Assembly: GCF_008728515.1 (NCBI RefSeq)
Contig: NC_044995.1
Span: forward strand, 46,703,084-46,767,083
Source of the DNA: Papio anubis
Taxonomy: Eukaryota > Chordata > Mammalia > Primates > Cercopithecidae
Direction of reading: 5' to 3'
Length of the DNA stretch: 64,000 nucleotides
Positions 63,247 through 64,000 of this stretch are shown piece by piece. Every line of letters begins with the position of its first letter. Within the stretch, counting starts at the first letter, position 1. The translations under genes and the position numbers were made by a program. The notes under the pieces are model-generated. The model saw only the letters and a list, made by a program, of their open reading frames with translations. It ran no database searches and had not been told where the DNA came from.

Positions 63247-64000
63247 AGATATTTGAATGTTATTCTGCAGTCAGTAGGGCTCTTGGAAGTGTGACAGGCA
63301 GGAGTGGAACTTGGTCAGATGTGTGTTCTGGAAAGTCCTCTCGCTGCGTGTAGAGAATGAACAGGCTGCATGTGTGCATATGCTGGGAGGGGAGACAGTG
63401 AGGAGATTGGGACGTGCAGTGAGGTGGAGGTCATGGAGGCGGAGGGCTGGAGGAGAGAGGATGGACTTGAGCACAGTGACTCATCTTGGGGACCATGGGG
63501 AGTGGATGAGGAGGGGAGGGTCTTGGGCATGTAGGAGAACTGTCATATTCATGGGCACATTGGGGGAGGAAGCTGGGGGCTGAGAAGATTAAGTGTTCAG
63601 TTTGAAATGATTAATTTGTGGTGATTGGGAGACACCCATAGTAGAATGCCCTTCTCCATTGAGGACCCCAAAAGGCAATATCTGTGTGCCTTTTCCTTTC
63701 TGAAAGACCTTGCATTCCCAGGGGGCAATTCTAAATAGACCAGGAAAACTCCCACAATTAGACCTAACCCAGACATTGAACCTCCCTCTGCTCAGCCCAT
63801 TCATAAAGTGCCTCTGGCATTTAGGTGTCTTCTAATCTCATTTTCTCTGCTTGTTAATAGACCCACTGAGGCAGTCCTCCTGGGAGAGACAGAAAGATTT
63901 CATTTGTCTGGGGCTGAGGAGGGAGACAAGGGTTGCCAGAGCGAATAAGGAATCAATGCCTTGTAATTGCTAATTAAATGAGCCTGACTCTCTCTCTTGG
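63247..64000. other. Alu-free right edge, no gene recognised
   Basis: About 750 bases of single-copy DNA. Frames of up to about 90 codons match nothing I know. By synteny with human 19p13.3, the MIR7-3 host gene should lie just beyond or at this edge on the minus strand. I looked for the miR-7 sequence on both strands of this stretch and did not see it. Confidence 0.35.

Noticed and set aside
63247..64000. miR-7-3 hairpin
   Set aside because: The mature miR-7 sequence was sought by eye on both strands and not found, so the hairpin must lie outside the window.

Overview
The window is primate nuclear DNA, most likely from an Old World monkey (Cercopithecidae). It is saturated with Alu elements; more than half of the bases look Alu-derived by eye. 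The youngest Alus carry changes known from the macaque/baboon AluYR lineages, such as GATCCGGCCACTGC in the right arm and GGCGAGGTGGCGGGCGCC at the right-arm start. Both protein-coding genes are nearly but not fully identical to the human proteins as I remember them. The locus corresponds to human 19p13.3, in inverted orientation. || Genes: (1) TICAM1 (TRIF), plus strand. A GC-rich promoter and probable non-coding exon 1 lie near 3.6-3.88 kb, followed by a 12.2 kb Alu-packed intron. Exon 2 starts at 16097 and holds the whole CDS (16233-18374, 713 aa). (2) FEM1A, minus strand, an intact single-exon CDS (44279-42270, 669 aa) with a GC-rich promoter at about 44.38-44.89 kb. The two genes are convergent (tail to tail), about 22 kb apart. 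TRIF is the adaptor for TLR3 and TLR4 endosomal signalling to IRF3, NF-kB and RIPK1/RIPK3. FEM1A is a substrate receptor of a CUL2 ubiquitin ligase. The sequence shows no sign that they work in one pathway. || Layout: 0-3.5 kb, Alus upstream of TICAM1. 3.5-16.1 kb, promoter, exon 1 and intron 1, with a minisatellite, L2, MIR, MLT1, L1 and nested Alus. 16.1-18.9 kb, TICAM1 exon 2 and a promoter-like motif cluster in its 3' flank. 18.98-41 kb, intergenic DNA with a GAAT-type microsatellite, two strong CTCF motifs, a local three-copy duplication and several young AluYR insertions. 41-44.9 kb, FEM1A and its promoter, which has five ZNF143-like sites, CRE half-sites, YY1 and CTCF motifs. 45-64 kb, a fragmented L1M, further Alus, an orphan CpG-rich block at 51.44-51.79 kb, an RFX X-box and a unique right edge. 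|| No tRNA, rRNA, CRISPR array or prokaryotic element was seen. Most open frames in the window are Alu read-through, minisatellite frames or antisense shadows. The most rewarding observations are regulatory or structural: an overlapping uORF in TICAM1, the ZNF143-type array at FEM1A, an orphan CpG-rich block, a promoter-like cluster at the TICAM1 3' end, several local duplications, and patches of Alu sequence whose indel density suggests unpolished gap filling.
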